Shown: positions 1-12,030, numbered from the stretch's first letter. The stretch: 64,000 nt of DNA from Akanthomyces muscarius (GCF_028009165.1 NC_079243.1:1426001-1490000), one strand, 5' to 3'. Notes: generated by a model from the letters alone, not told the origin. Translations and numbers: made by a program.

Positions 1-1271
1 ACTGTCACGATCTTCATCTTGAAGAGGAAAAGTGGGATGATTTTTTTGTGGATACAAAGAGAATTAAAAAAGCCAAAAACGAAAGGAAGAAAGAAAGAAA
101 GAAAGAAAAGAAAAGAACAATGAGAGAGGTGGAAAGGGGAGAAGAGGGAGAGTGTGAATGGGTGGGAGGCTGTTGGCTTTTGTGCGCGCAGACGGACGAC
201 GCCACTAAGGATATGCGGGGAGGCTGGAGGGGGATTTTGTAAACATGAGGCACGCGAGCTACGTGAGGAGATTGACTTGGAAGGCAAAGGAAGATGCAAG
301 ATGAACAACAAGGCCGATTGTGGCGCGTGTACATCGCAGCAGCGACGAGCGGGAACCAACACTAACCCACGAAGTAGACTCTTGATGAGGACTGGCATGT
401 AGCAGCGACATGATGACAACCTCGCTTGACTTTGCTCCGCAGGGAAAAAGGGATAATTACTAGCAGCTCAACAATTATTTTGAAGCGCGTGCGTGACACG
501 ACGAGACTTTAGAATTTTGGCTAAAGCCCAGCTATTGATATAAAGGCGCGCGTTGGGCTGGCACTGCTGCTCTTTAGCGCGGTGATCCAAGTAGTCCAGC
601 TCATTTTGTTTCTCGAGCTCTTACAGCAACGAACCTAAATCTTGGCCCAGGCGCCTAGGTTGGAAATCTGGCCGTGTGCAATAAGAGGGACCGTTCTGGC
701 TGGTCAGGCAGAGTAGAGAGAGATGTTGAGTTTGGCTGTACTGGAACTGGGGGAAACGGAGCTAAAAGCCTTGCGAGAAACATGAAAGTAGGAAATAAAT
801 AGAAAGAAGGAACCAACAATCGGAGCTAGCACATTTTGTTTTTCTTTCTCGCAATGCATGATTGGTTTCAAGACAGAGTCACATAAGATTGTACACAGTG
901 CTACAGCGCAGCTGCGCACCTGAACATAGCTGGGCCATTTTTAAAGCCTTGACTGCACTCTCTTGCCAAAGACGAGCTTCTTTTGACAACTTTGCCGTTT
1001 GATATTGCCCGGGTCAGAGGATGAATACCCGTCGCTATTGGGCAGAAGTTGAGCACGGCCCGCCAACCGCATTCGCAGGCGCACCCTCACCAGGCTGTCG
1101 TGGGCGCTGACACATCGCCAGATGGATGTTGAATCTCAGTAGCAGAAGCACTGTCATAAGATTTATCCTCTCTCTCTTTTGATCCGCACGTGAATCTTGC
1201 TGTATTTCCCACCCTGCAGATATAAAAGACGACATCGGCCGCGATCCCCACGAGGTCACTACCACGTGGAC
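1..1271. other. Gene-free left flank
   Basis: I see no convincing coding region here. Open frames are short, have no recognisable domains and overlap on both strands. The stretch holds a short GAAA microsatellite near 88-118 and a TATA-like string (GATATAAAGG) near 537-546 with no clear gene after it. The right end is the promoter of the gene that starts at 1272. Confidence 0.5.
1221..1228 (+). promoter_or_regulatory. TATA box of the 1272 gene
   Basis: TATAAAAG lies 44-51 bases ahead of the ATG at 1272. It argues for that ATG rather than the in-frame codon at 1197, which lies upstream of the TATA box. Confidence 0.5.
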
Positions 1272-2099
1272 ATGCAGATGCTACAGCAGCCAACGACGCC
1301 CAGCACATCAGCTACACCTGCCAACACCAACGCTCAACGGGATCGCTTCCATATCACAGAAGCATGGGTATACTACGTCGTAACCGCCATTGACGGCGTA
1401 CACGTGCCTCTCGCCGCGATGCTGCGTCTCGGGCGCTCCAAAGACTTGATCCTCGATGCTCGCAGCGTTACCGCGGTCCTATCCTCCCGCCAGCATCGCG
1501 ACATGCTCCTCCTCGAAAGGGCTCTCGCACAGGACTATTACCATCCCATACGCACGAGACAGCCCCTCGCCGAGCTGCGCGACTACCAGCTCGAGTTCGC
1601 CACTGGCTTCATGCCCATGGGCCGGGAGCCTCGCTACGCCTCCGCCCAGGGGCTGCGCGAGTTCCCGCACACCTCGGTGTGTCTGTGCGAGGGCGCCGGG
1701 TCGACGCACTCGAGTGACTTGTCCTGGTGCGCTGTGCCGGCGGGCTGCGAGGGCTGGCAGCCGGTGCCGCTGGGGACGGTGCGAAGGCTGGGCAGCAGGA
1801 CGTATGCGCTGATGGTGAGGGACGTGACCGACCTGGACAATGTCGAGTAAGGCACTGCGTTCAACAAGAGTGATTCGAGGACGCGGCAGCAACGAACGGA
1901 CATGAAGGCGCAGCTGGGGGAGAGCTGGTATCCCATGTCGGCGGCCGAGGTGATGGAGTATATCCAGGGCAGCAGCAGAGTGGAAGGCTTCGCTAAGCTG
2001 GGATTAGGGACGATGGAAACCGTGGAGCCAGAGACGCTGCGAGGGGACTCACTGACCTTGCCTCCAGATATATGTAATCCAGATACGCCTCTGCCGTAG
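1272..2099 (+). CDS. Hypothetical protein, two exons
   Basis: I do not recognise a family. Exon 1 (1272-1814) reads MQMLQQPTTPSTSATPAN and then a compact globular-looking region containing FHITEAWVYYVV and LRLGRSKDLILDARS. An intron of 75 nt (1815-1889, GTGAGG...CAG) keeps the frame and joins QQRTDMKAQLGESWYP and a short tail ending at 2099, for about 250 residues. Without splicing, the first frame would stop at 1850. The start is chosen for its position behind a TATA box; another ATG follows two codons later. No signal peptide, membrane segment or known motif is visible. The intron is inferred only from frame and splice consensus. Confidence 0.45.
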
Positions 2100-2598
2100 A
2101 AGACGATGCCGCTGCACGCTAAGCAGCCGGCGTCGCTCGTCGACTATGGAATAATAGCACTGCTACAGTCGGTCGCCTTGGGGGCCGCGTTCGGTTGGGC
2201 CTGGACAGGCCGAACGAGTAGCATTGTGAAGCGCAGAGCGCAGACGCAGGGGCGGTTCGAGTTTGAGATGATGCTTTTAGCTTCTTCCCTCTCCAGTTGT
2301 TGTTGAATTACCTGAAGACTAGACACTGGGGAGGACAAGGGATCAAAGGATGAGAGAGCCCAGCATGCATAAGATAATGAAGTAAGAATTAGCATTATTG
2401 TATAGTTGTAAATAGATATACGCTCAATCATGACAAAATCGCCGAGAAAAACAGCCGAACCGCACCGCATGGAAATCATAATCGTCTTGGGTAGTAGAGG
2501 GTATCTCGAAACAGATGTGCCTTGGAGGGTATCGAGCCAGCGCGGGCCAGCTTCTCCGTCGCTGGCCGCCTTCTTAACAAACAGCCTTGAAGTCGAGC
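2100..2598. other. Intergenic, convergent 3' ends
   Basis: The space lies between the ends of two convergent genes. A 66-codon open frame (2106-2306) follows the upstream stop closely and could be a missed 3' exon, but I found no good splice pair to join it. Confidence 0.4.
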
Positions 2599-3237
2599 CT
2601 AGACGCGAGCGCGGCCGGTGAAGCGGCTACGGACGTCACGGTGCTTCCACCAGTAGCCCGCGGAGCCGATGGTGACGAGGAGCCAGAGCAAGGCGGCGGT
2701 GAGGTCGACCCATATGGCATTCTTCATGCGCATGATGGCGCCGTCGCCGCCAGTTTGGGCATGGAGGAAGAGCTGGGCGATTGTGTTAGCAAACATCTTG
2801 GCGGGGTTTTTTTCTCTCCTCTTGTCGCGTCCGTTCAAAAACGAGAGAAAGCTCGAGGCAGCACGTACCTTGGCAAAGACGCCAAAGAGCGTAATGTGGA
2901 GGATAAACAGGACCAGGTTCCAGATCGGCGCAATAAAGCCGAGCGCGTGAAACACAAATGGGACCAGGTACGCGATGCAGGTGATGCTAGAAAGGCAGCC
3001 GACGACAACAGCAAAGACCTGGGGAAAAAAACGAAAACGTTAGCATTTGCCGGGCAGTCGGGAAGCAGGACAGAAGGAAAAACGCACCCATTTCGACTCG
3101 ACGTGGACATGGGCCTCGCGCCAGCGCTGGACGTCGGTCGCGTACAGGCCGATGATGGCGAGCCCCAGCACAAAGAGCAGGAAGTAGACGGCGGCAAAGG
3201 CGAGGTAGCCCTTGGAGATGTTGAGGCGGCTGAGCAT
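2599..3237 (-). CDS. MARVEL-like four-pass membrane protein
   Basis: Three exons (3237-3088, 3018-2869, 2796-2599) give 165 residues. Both introns have GT-AG ends and keep the frame. The protein starts MLSRLNISKGYLAFAAVYF and has four hydrophobic segments: about residues 10-30, 51-70 (VFAVVVGCLSSITCIAYLV), 75-95 (GFIAPIWNLVLFILHITLF) and 133-152 (IWVDLTAALLWLLVTIGSAG). It ends in a short basic cytosolic tail. Size, topology and charge pattern fit the fungal MARVEL-domain proteins that sit in plasma-membrane or secretory membranes. The exact role is not known. The family call is by overall pattern, not by a diagnostic motif. Confidence 0.75.
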
Positions 3238-4261
3238 GGCTGCGGTGTCTTGTCGTGCGCGGCGGATGGGATGGAGACGAAGAAGGTGAGAAGAGGAAAA
3301 TTTATTCCTGGGTGGTGCGATTGATGAGGGATGGGCTCATTTGCCTGGGCATTGTGCCGGAAAGCTTGATTTTTTGGGAGGGAATTTATTCACCTTGTTA
3401 TTGGCAAAGGTCCAGTTGGCTTGTGACGTCAAGGAGGCGCTAAGCCGGGGGCGGCATGGCGTGTTTCTCTTTACTTTCCCAGCTTTCTTTATCCGACTTG
3501 CTTTTCTCTCTTCTTCTTATTATTCTAATCATTGCTCCATTCTGCTTGTTTCTCTCCTTTACTATACTTTGCAGCTCGTGGTGTCTGTTTCTGCTGCCCC
3601 CTTGTCTGGGTGGCCTTGCGACAGCCTTACAGCACCAACACCAAGCTTTCAGGGACTAAAGGATGCTGCAGTGGGGCCCTGAGATGGCCTGTGGCGGTCT
3701 GGAACGTGCGGCTCAGGCTCGTCCCGACGCTAACCTACGTCGGGTTGCACGCTGTGTTGAGCGGGCGAGTGCGAATGTATGGGCAGTCATTTACAACTCT
3801 TGTCCGTGCATGTCTGTGTTGGAAACGACGCCGTTGTAAAACAGATCCGTAGTGGCGCTACACAGCAGCTCCCGTCGAGTTGCCAGATTGGGCATGCCGC
3901 CGCAGAAGGTGAGTGAGGCCGCTGTATCCCGCCTAGACCCTTGGGAGAACCAAAGTCAAAAGTACACCGCCGCAAACCATGATGGAAGCGTAGGCTTGAT
4001 GGCTGCGTGAAATAGAAGAGGCTCGTTCGTTGTTGTCGTACAGAAAAATGACAAGGACGCTTGTTCTTTTGAGAGCGAGAGGGAAGTGCCACCATTGTAG
4101 GCGCGCGTGTTGTACAATCGGTTTCCTCTGCTTATGCGTCTGAGACGTTTGAGTTCAGGCTGAAATCCGCCAATAATTCATGTTGTACATGTCTAATATA
4201 CAATGTGCTGCTCGACAGCCTCTCTTATATACATACGAATACACACATCGCCCGCACCAAA
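3238..4261. other. Intergenic with a possible Mrps35 3' remnant
   Basis: No intact gene is visible. Near 3880-3960 the minus strand reads FDFGSPKGLGGIQRPH, which resembles the SPKGLGWRYGAPH tail of the neighbouring Mrps35 gene. The 15 bases 3931-3945 are identical to 4331-4345 inside that gene, exactly 400 bp away. The remaining sequence is the 5' side of the MARVEL-like gene and the 3' side of Mrps35. Confidence 0.4.
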
Positions 4262-5443
4262 TTACGGCACCGACTTGGGAATCTTGATCATGCCGCGCTT
4301 GCGATCCATGTGCGGCGCACCATACCTCCAGCCTAGACCCTTGGGCGAGCGTCCGTCGGCACCCGCGTCATCGACATTCATCTCGCGAAAGCGAAACTCG
4401 TAGCGGTCCGACTTGACCCTCGTGGTGGCTGCCTCCTCAGCCGCTTGCTCCTTGGCCAGACGTTCCGCAAACTCGTCTTCGCTCTGGCGCTCCGCTTCCT
4501 GGAACGCGCGCCAGTTGGTCTTGCGCGAGGCGCCGCCCTTGTCGGCTACGTTTTTGCGCTCCATTTCGATGAGGCCGCGCTGCGGGGAGCGCTTGTCAAC
4601 CGACAGCATGTTGTCGTAGAACGCCGCGGCGGCGTCCTCGCGCGTAAACTCGGTCGACTCGGCGACGGGCACAAACAGCTGCTGCATCGTGTAACGGTGC
4701 ACGTGAATGTCGTTTACGGGCTCAAACGGCGTTTGTGACTTCTCGCCGGCGTAGTAGCCCCATTTCGGGAGCAAGCCTTGAACAGCCTTGGCGTATGGTG
4801 TAGCAAGCTTCTTGCCCTATTTGAATGTTAGCCATTAAAGGTCCAACAAGAATGTGTGCGCGTGTTGGATCAATGTGGATGAAGGAGCTGCAGTCAGGCG
4901 TAAAAGTGTAACCATTTTGATGTCTTCAAGACTAATCGAAAAATTTATAAAAAGTAATTTCATCATGCGAGCGTGTTGGTGTAGTAGAAGAAAAGACGCA
5001 AAACGCAAGAAACTCACCGAATTGGTCCACTGCTTCTGGGCCTCCTTGAGCCTCACAATGGCCGCCACGCGACGCACATCCAGGCCCATCTCGGCCGCAA
5101 TGGCCTTGAGCGCCACGCCCTCCTGGGTAGCGCGCTGGTAGATGAAGCGCTTGGTCTGGTCATTCACCACCGGTTCGCTGCGAAACAGCGGATTGTTGGG
5201 AAACGGAATGTCCGGCTCGCCGGTCAGCGTCCCGGGGCCGCTGTTGTTGGCGAGAGCCTGGCCCCTCTGGCTGTGGATCCACGAGTACATTTTCCGTCGC
5301 GCAGCGCTGCTCTTTTCACGACACTGCGTTGTAGAGAAGGCGCATTTCTGTAATGTGTTGGTCGCAGCGGCGGTCCTGCTCGAGGATAGGAGAAGAGCGT
5401 CGGCGGCGGCCAGCGGCGCGCGGGTCCCGACACGGGGGGGCAT
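4262..5443 (-). CDS. Mitochondrial small-subunit ribosomal protein (Bot1/Mrps35 family)
   Basis: Two exons (5443-5018 and 4816-4262) give 326 residues. The intron is about 200 nt with GTGAGT and ATAG ends. The N-terminus is rich in Ala, Ser and Arg with few acidic residues (MPPRVGTRAPLAAADALLLS), as expected for a mitochondrial targeting peptide. The core holds KRFIYQRATQEGVALKAIA and GLDVRRVAAIVRLKEAQKQW, a small helix-turn-helix-like block typical of the eukaryotic mitochondrial regulator (Bot1) family, now known as a mitoribosome small-subunit component. The second half contains the family's PYAKAVQGLLPKWGYY and the basic C-terminus GLGWRYGAPHMDRKRG. Expected role: mitochondrial translation. 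Length fits the family. Confidence 0.85.
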
Positions 5444-6086
5444 TATGAAGGTGCGGAAGACAACGCTATGAAAGAAATAAAGGCAGTTGTGTATTGGAAG
5501 AGGAAAGAAAAATTAGGCGAATGCGGGCATGGCAGGGCCATCAATTGATGTAGTCGGCTGCCCACAAGAAGTTGTGTATGCAAAGGAGAATTTGAGGTTT
5601 GAGCTTCGGCCAGATTTAGTTGGGGTGGAGCCGGCGCGCGGCGTGCGGCAGTTTGATTTTCCGGATACGCGTTGCGGCGTTGGTCAGACGGAGGGCAATG
5701 AGGACGTACTACAATTGAAAAGAAATCACAAAAACAAGAGAGCATCAAGAAGGAATCAATTGAGTCAATAGTATATCATTTTATCAAAGAAGAGGACAAT
5801 CGTTGAAGCGTCTTCAAAGTGTCTTCAAGGCAAGCAATGGGAGCTGTGTCCGCCTAGCTCCGTGTTCCCGGCTGCATACAAAGGTATAAAGTGCTATATA
5901 CATGAAACTGAAACAGGACTACGAGTCCGACATTAAAAAAATGGAAAATAGATAGTGCCCAGATCCCAAATAATCTCCCCAAACAAGAATAGCTCAAATT
6001 TCCTGGATCGTACAAGTTCGTGTTCTCTTGGAGCCAATGAAAATAGTAGCCATCTGCATGTCATGCAGCATGTACGGCATGTACAG
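5444..6086. other. Intergenic
   Basis: The space holds the promoter side of the Mrps35 gene and the 3' side of the Ssk1 gene. I see no gene in it. An open frame at 5529-5771 has no recognisable content. Confidence 0.5.
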
Positions 6087-8815
6087 TTAGTTGTCAGCAG
6101 CTAGTGAAGAGCGAGATTTCTTAGCCTTGCTCCTGGCAGCAGCCTGCTTTTGGTTGGCTTCCTCCTCGGCAAGGGCAAAGTCCTTCCAGGCGCGCCAGCC
6201 ATCGTAATCGATGAGGGCCTGCATGCATCCCCATTCTGTGACTTTGCGCTCGAGCCAGACAAAGTTGACGGGCTACGTAATTAGCATGAGTGTGAGCAGA
6301 GGAGGCAAGGCCTAGTACACACCTTTGTTAAAAAGTCATTGCAGCCGGCGGCAAGAGCTTCGTGTCTGTCACTTTGAAGTGAACTGGCTGTGAGTGCCAC
6401 AATAATGACCGGCCCTTTAAAGTGATGCAGATTATCGAGACGGTCTTTGTCGTTCAGCTCGAGCGCGAGCTCCTCTTGGGGTGTGGTGGGCACCGACGAA
6501 AAGACGCCAATCGAGTTGACTCGCTCCAGTCGGCGAATCTCGCGGGTGGCCTCGAGACCATTCATAACTGGGAGCTGAATATCCATGAGGACCAAGTGAA
6601 AGCCACCGGTCCGCCACTTTTTGACAGCTTCTCGTCCGTTCATGGCTGTCTGCCAGCGTACCTTGAGTCGCTTGACAAAGGCCTCGAGCAGCTTCAAATT
6701 GATGGGGTTGTCTTCGACGATGAGTACGCTAATCGGTGGTACCGCCGCCGCCACACCGTTGCCGCTGCCGGCAAAGTCGATGTTCTTTCGTCGCTTAGGG
6801 CGCGTGCTAGAGGATCGGTTTTCGAGGGCTCGGGGTGATGGTATGCCAACGCGGCCGGAAGCGTACATGTGTTCGCGACCAGGTGAAAGCATCGGCACGG
6901 GAATAGTACCAGGGGGCATGCCCGCAGGATCTGAGGAGTTTGAATGAGTTCGGGAGTGTGCTAGCCGCGGACGGAATTGCTGCATACCGTGGCTGTGACT
7001 ACCGTGACTTCCATTCATAGTCGAGGAAGACGTGTGCGTCCGCCCAGGGCGGGGACGACCAGACCCCTCTCGGTGGCCGCGGGGTCGGAGTCCCCCTGGA
7101 GACGGAATCGTGGGAAGGTGGCCGGTCCCTAGGACGGCAATTGAGTGCGGCTGGCCGCCGCCGGGTGGCATGACGAGCTGCATGTGCGGCGAGGGCAGAG
7201 CTCCGACGGGAGGGAAATAGCCTTCGCCAGACTCGAGCGGCCGACCATCCTCGGTGTAGTATACCGCGGCGGTAGTATGTGGGATGTGATGCTGCTGATG
7301 GCCATGATGTCCATGCTGGGGTGGGTGTGGCGAAGCCTTGGGCGTTCTGCGGGGGATATCAATAACAATGGCATCGTCTACCGTTTGGCCCCCCGGGTAG
7401 AAGTTCTCCAAGGTGCGGCACATGTGCTCATCGGGTTGTAGCAGGCGGTCTTTCTGGTCGCGAGGGTAGAGGCGAAGATGCAAGTCGGGGGCATCAAACG
7501 TCTTGCCGAGCGAGTTGGCGTACTTGCGAAGAATGATATCGCGAACATCGTCGACGAGGTCATCCTCGGAGATAGTGACGAGTGTGGGCGACGCATCGGG
7601 ACGTCTGACCCAAATCTTCCTCGCGTTCACCATGGTGGGCGGTGAAGGAACGCCAAACTCGGGAGCAGGATCAAGGGCAAAGTGCGCTGTGCGAGGCGTC
7701 TTGACCTGGCGGATAGCAGGGCCGGAGCCACTGGATCGCCGCGGCGCGGCAGAAGAACGAGACAAAAACTCCGAGGAGAAGTCGACAGCGGCGGACGATG
7801 GCTTGGTGCGGTTACGGGTCGAGGTTGATGGCGCTGGCGGCGGTGATGATGCAGTTGCTGCGGGAGTTGAGGAGGAGAGGCCGCGGATGGGGGCGTGTAG
7901 AGGGTGGACACGGGGATCAGTGTATGGGTCGCCGTGCTCGCCAGGAGAGCTCTCGGGAGGCCGCAGCTTGCGAATTGGTTCGGTGCTGAAGTTTTCGAAT
8001 ATGCTGTGAAGCGTCGAGGCGGGGACAGAGGTGCCCGGATTGTTCTTGTCGCGGGCAGATGGTGACGGAAGCAACGCGGGATCGTAATAGAGAGGATCCT
8101 GGGAGAGGTGCTTCAGCCGGTCTTGAAGCTCCAGGCGTTGGTGGTGGAGAACTTGACCGTCGGTGGGGGGGCTGCAGTCGGCTGAGGGACCTGCAGGCGC
8201 TGAGCGAGTGCCCGAGCCGGGGGACGCAGGGGGTGACGGTGCTAAAGGGGGCGCTGAAGCAGCTGGAAGACGTGCCAAAGGCGCTGGAGCTTTAACTTCC
8301 AATTTGGCGTTTTCAGCGGGCCGTGCAATGGGTACAGCGCTGCTTCCAGTGGCCAAGGCAGCTCCGCTAGCGACAGCCCCAGCGCCGTCTGGTCCTTCCG
8401 CAGCAAATTTGGCACTGTCAGCCCCGGTTCCAACAGACATCAAGCCCAGTGTCGACTTGGGGCGGGGCCTTGACAACGCATGTGTGCCATCCTTGATTGT
8501 TGATGGTGGAGGTGGTGAGGGTGTGTACTGGTAGCTGGGTGAGCTTGAAGTCGTCGTCGTGGTTGCATCTGTTGCTTGGCTGCTGGTGCTCTCGACCTGG
8601 CTCGTGGGCCGTTGTCGAGCTGCTTGTGACTGACTCTGTGGTAGGCTTTGCTGCTGCTGCCGCGCCTGCTTCGAAGCCGATCCTTTTGATGCCGCGCCCG
8701 CCTCGTGCTCAATCAGCTGGCTTTTCGACGGACTAGTCGAGTTGCCGGACGCCGTTGAGCTTCGCCGCCGTAGCGACAGCTTCGACTTGAGGAGAGAGGT
8801 CAACCCGGACGGCAT
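6087..8815 (-). CDS. ssk1: Response regulator Ssk1, HOG osmostress pathway
   Basis: Two exons (8815-6323 and 6272-6087; 49-nt intron) give 892 residues. The first 680 residues are Ser/Pro/Gln-rich and disordered. The receiver domain follows from about 695 to 855: acidic pocket in VLIVEDN, phospho-acceptor D745 in LVLMDIQLPVMNG, and the lysine just before the intron in GCNDFLTK. After splicing the protein continues PVNFVWLERKVTEWGCMQAL and a basic tail, as in fungal Ssk1. Known role of the family: the protein sits below a histidine kinase and phosphotransfer protein and, when unphosphorylated, activates the MAPKKK of the HOG cascade. Unspliced reading would truncate it right after the receiver. 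The 5' side (8816-8990) shows a possible 5'UTR intron acceptor (CCTGCAG at about 8870). Confidence 0.9.
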
Positions 8816-10966
8816 CCCGAGACACCAGGAAGGAGCCTGGCTGCGGAATCAATGGCATGCGGGCGCCTGCAAAAAGGATATGAACCAAGCAAGAGAAAGA
8901 AATGCGAAATGAGGAAACAAGACAAGGTTTAAACGTCCGAAATACAACCAGACGAAACGTTGGGCCGACGACTTGAAACAAACAACTCACGACTCAGCTG
9001 GCTCGGCTACACACTATCCAGGCAGCCGCGTAATACCAGCCATGCAGCTTAGCTGCATTGAGCAAGTATAAAGAAGTAACGAGGAATGTAGGCTCATGCG
9101 CAGGCACATGTTACATTGGCAGTTATTGACCATAGACTCGTTTCGAGCTCACAGAAAAAATAATATCCCGAGTCCACGGCATGGCTTGCGTGGCACCGCA
9201 CAAAAGGCACAAGGCAGCCCAGCCGTGTTGCCCAATTCCGGCGACCGTTTTACTCGACGAGACCCATGCCACAACGCTGCTGTCATCCTCACTCACAGAC
9301 GAGGGTCCCAGGCTGGCTGTGAGGGTGCCTTGCAAGGATAATTATGGATGGGTGGCTGCGGAACGTGCCAATGAAATTGGCTTGCTCAGCAGGCTATTCC
9401 TTTTATCATCAGCGTGCCAGGTTTCTGCTTTCTCCTTCCATCTCGATTCAAATTTCACCACCTTAATTCTGCACCCACATCGTTATACATGGTGGCAATG
9501 GCATGTGCTCGTCCGTCCGTCAGGAGACAAGGAGAATTGCAGCCATCTTCTCCCTAGAATTTCACCCTCATCGGAAGGCCGCCCATCAGACTGCCACACA
9601 GACTGGTCTTTGAAAAATGAAATCAAGGGTCAGAGTTTGCCACTGCATGAAACATGCAGCCTGCAGGCTTGTGCCGGCGCTCTTTTCGTCGTCTCTTCTG
9701 CTTTGCTGACTTGGTCCGCAGACGATACGGTGCGACGCGGGACAAGTGCCGCGACCGGTGTGAAAAGTGGCTGATCCAGGAATCGACACTTTTGTGTCAC
9801 GGTCGAGAAGGAATGTGAGTTCTGATACGTTTCTACTTGCCACTGTAAAATTTCAACGGAAAAAGGCGCTTGTGATACTTGGGCGCCTGCTATTGCTGCA
9901 CGCTAATGCAATGCGAGGCTACCGTCTGCCCGCCGCTTTTGACTGTTGAGGTAGCCAACTGGCATGAATCTTTACACAAATTACCTGCTGCAGTTCAATA
10001 TGGAATAATGCCAGCCATGATTAATGTGGCAGATGTACAGCATATCTGAACGAGCTGCGGAAAGAGAAACTGCTGGGCAAACCGCTGTGTTGGTCTGCCG
10101 CGGATACAACGGCAGCAACGGACAATTTATACTGTTGTTAGCCGCTAATTTCCTCGCTGTATCTTTCTCTGCTTGTGCCTCACCACTATTGTCCAAAAAT
10201 CATGAGTTGGTCTTCTGCTACATGGAGGAGCGCGGTGATTTCCTTGCACGTATGCGCCCGCGTTTTGCACTCGAGTCTTGGCAGATGAGCACTGCCCAAA
10301 GGGCGGTCGATAACAATTAAAGGTAATCGGCATCAATTCCAGAGCAACGTCTATGCCAGGCATTATGTCCTTTGATTTTATCTTTTTTCTGGTATTGCAT
10401 CAACCGAGATTGCGGGTTCTGTGTGCAAATTACCCTAGACAAGCTTCGCACAATTCACTATCGGCGATTTCGCAAAATAATTTGCCGCATGCAATCAATC
10501 TGCCCATTAATCTGGAACAGCACTGCGAGTACCTGGATTGGGCTTTTCTGAAGCCAATCATCGGGATAGCGAAGCTGGCTACCAGGAGATTTATCCTGGA
10601 AAACCAAATCATAACCCTTAACGAGTTGCCCAACTGGAGCCACTGGAGGCTGAACTTATTGCACCTGAGCAGGTACCTGAAGAAGAACTGATGACGTTCA
10701 ATAAGATCTTATGGGTGAAGCTCGTCATTTACTCTGATCCTGTTTTCTTCTCTCGTAAATATCACTGCAACTCGATGCTGCCAGCCTCACCAGGGCGAAG
10801 CCAGAGACCTAGCTGCGGCGCCTTGCTAAACTAGCGGCTCTCACTTACACCGTTCCGACTCAACGCGCCCGACTCATAAACAAATAACGCGAACGCCGGC
10901 CGCATACAATAAACTCTCGACATCTGAGGAATTGCAAGGAAAAGTTCTTTGCAAAGTCTGATAGTC
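8816..10966. other. Long gene-free spacer
   Basis: About 2.1 kb lies between divergent starts (Ssk1 on the minus strand, the F-box relic on the plus strand). The longest frame (9181-9774, 197 codons) lacks domains, a good start context or repeat structure. The space probably holds the long Ssk1 leader and promoter. I see no RNA gene. Confidence 0.45.
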
Positions 10967-12030
10967 ATGGCATCATCACAGCCAAGCGCCTGTCAGCGGG
11001 TTCTTGCTCTGCCCGAGCTGATGCACCCCATTTCGAAAACATGAGGTACACGCCAGCCAATCGCGATCTGAAGCGCAAGCTCTGGGGTATCGACCTAGCC
11101 ATAAGTTGAGATTTCCGATAACCCCCCCCTTGATACGCCCCCTTGGTACATCAAGCTTTACGAGATGCTTCTTTACTCTGTGTGGCAGACTACCTCTACG
11201 AAGAATGAAGTTTATCCCAGCTTTGGCGTGGAAGAGGACAAATTGGCCACGCTGGCTACCTGCGCCGGCGTCTGCCGCCTCTGGTTCGATGCGGCCGTGC
11301 TGCTGCTCTGGGCGCACCGCGGCGAGCCTTACTTCGCGGACACGCTTCTGGAGACGTTTGAGCCGATTGAGTCGGAGCGGTGGCAGAGCTACGCCGACCG
11401 CATGAACCCCGGGCTTTCCTATTACTTGACCCGGCAGGGCACGTGGGCCATGAGTATGAGAAGCTGGCTATGCTGGACGGCTTGCGGTTTCCGCGCCTGT
11501 TGGGCCTGTAGCTCCTGGTGGGTTCGGACGGAGGTCTTATACCGGGTATGGAGATGCCGAACTCGGCGGGGGTGAAGAACCTGTACCCAGGTCTTAATTT
11601 GTGGTACCCAGGAAGCAATGACGTGTATCCGAGTGCCTGGTCGCAAATGCTGGATCAAAGTACTGTGAGCGCCTGTCTTTCTTTGCTTTGGAGAAGAAGA
11701 AGAAGAAGAAGAAGAAGAAGAAGAAGAAGAAGAAGAAGAAGAAGAAGAAGAAGAAGAAGAAGAAGAAGAAGAAGAAGAAGAAGAAGAAGAAGAAGAAGAA
11801 GAAGAAGAAGAAGAAGAAGAAGAAGAAGAAGAAGAAGAAGAAGAAGAAGAAGAAGAAGAAGAAGAAGAAGAAGAAGAGAAGACAAAAAAGACATGGTGCC
11901 GAGAAAATGATAGGAACAGCACCTGTCGACAAACCTGATGGCGATGATGGACATTGCAAAGCACTTTTTCGACACGTTGCCGCGGCTAGCAGCGAAAAGA
12001 CCGGATATTACGTTTGAGGACAGGTGTTGA
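10967..12030 (+). pseudogene. Decayed F-box protein gene
   Basis: The start reads MASSQPSACQRVLALPEL, an F-box-like opening, but stops after 26 codons. The homologous reading then hops frames: TPANRDLKRKLWGIDLA, PWYIKLYEMLLYSVWQTT, DKLATLATCAGVCRLWFDAA with WAHRGEPYFADTLLETFEP, then EKLAMLDGLRFPRLLGL followed by an in-frame stop, then GMEMPNSAGVKNLYPGLNLW. Beyond the GAA tract the reading LMAMMDIAKHFFDTLPRLAA still looks like the same protein class. The order of these blocks fits fungal F-box proteins with LRR-like C-terminal halves. At least three frameshifts or stops plus the GAA insertion make it non-functional as read. The family assignment is by resemblance. Confidence 0.6.
11693..11875 (+). 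repeat. Perfect (GAA)61 microsatellite
   Basis: Sixty-one uninterrupted GAA units run from 11693 to 11875, followed by GAGAA. The purine strand is the plus strand. The tract lies inside the decayed F-box gene. It creates artificial poly-Lys, poly-Arg, poly-Glu, poly-Ser, poly-Phe and poly-Leu open frames on both strands; none of these is a real gene. Confidence 0.97.

Noticed and set aside
9181..9774. 197-codon open frame upstream of Ssk1
   Set aside because: It has no domain or sensible composition, and it competes with overlapping frames on the other strand.
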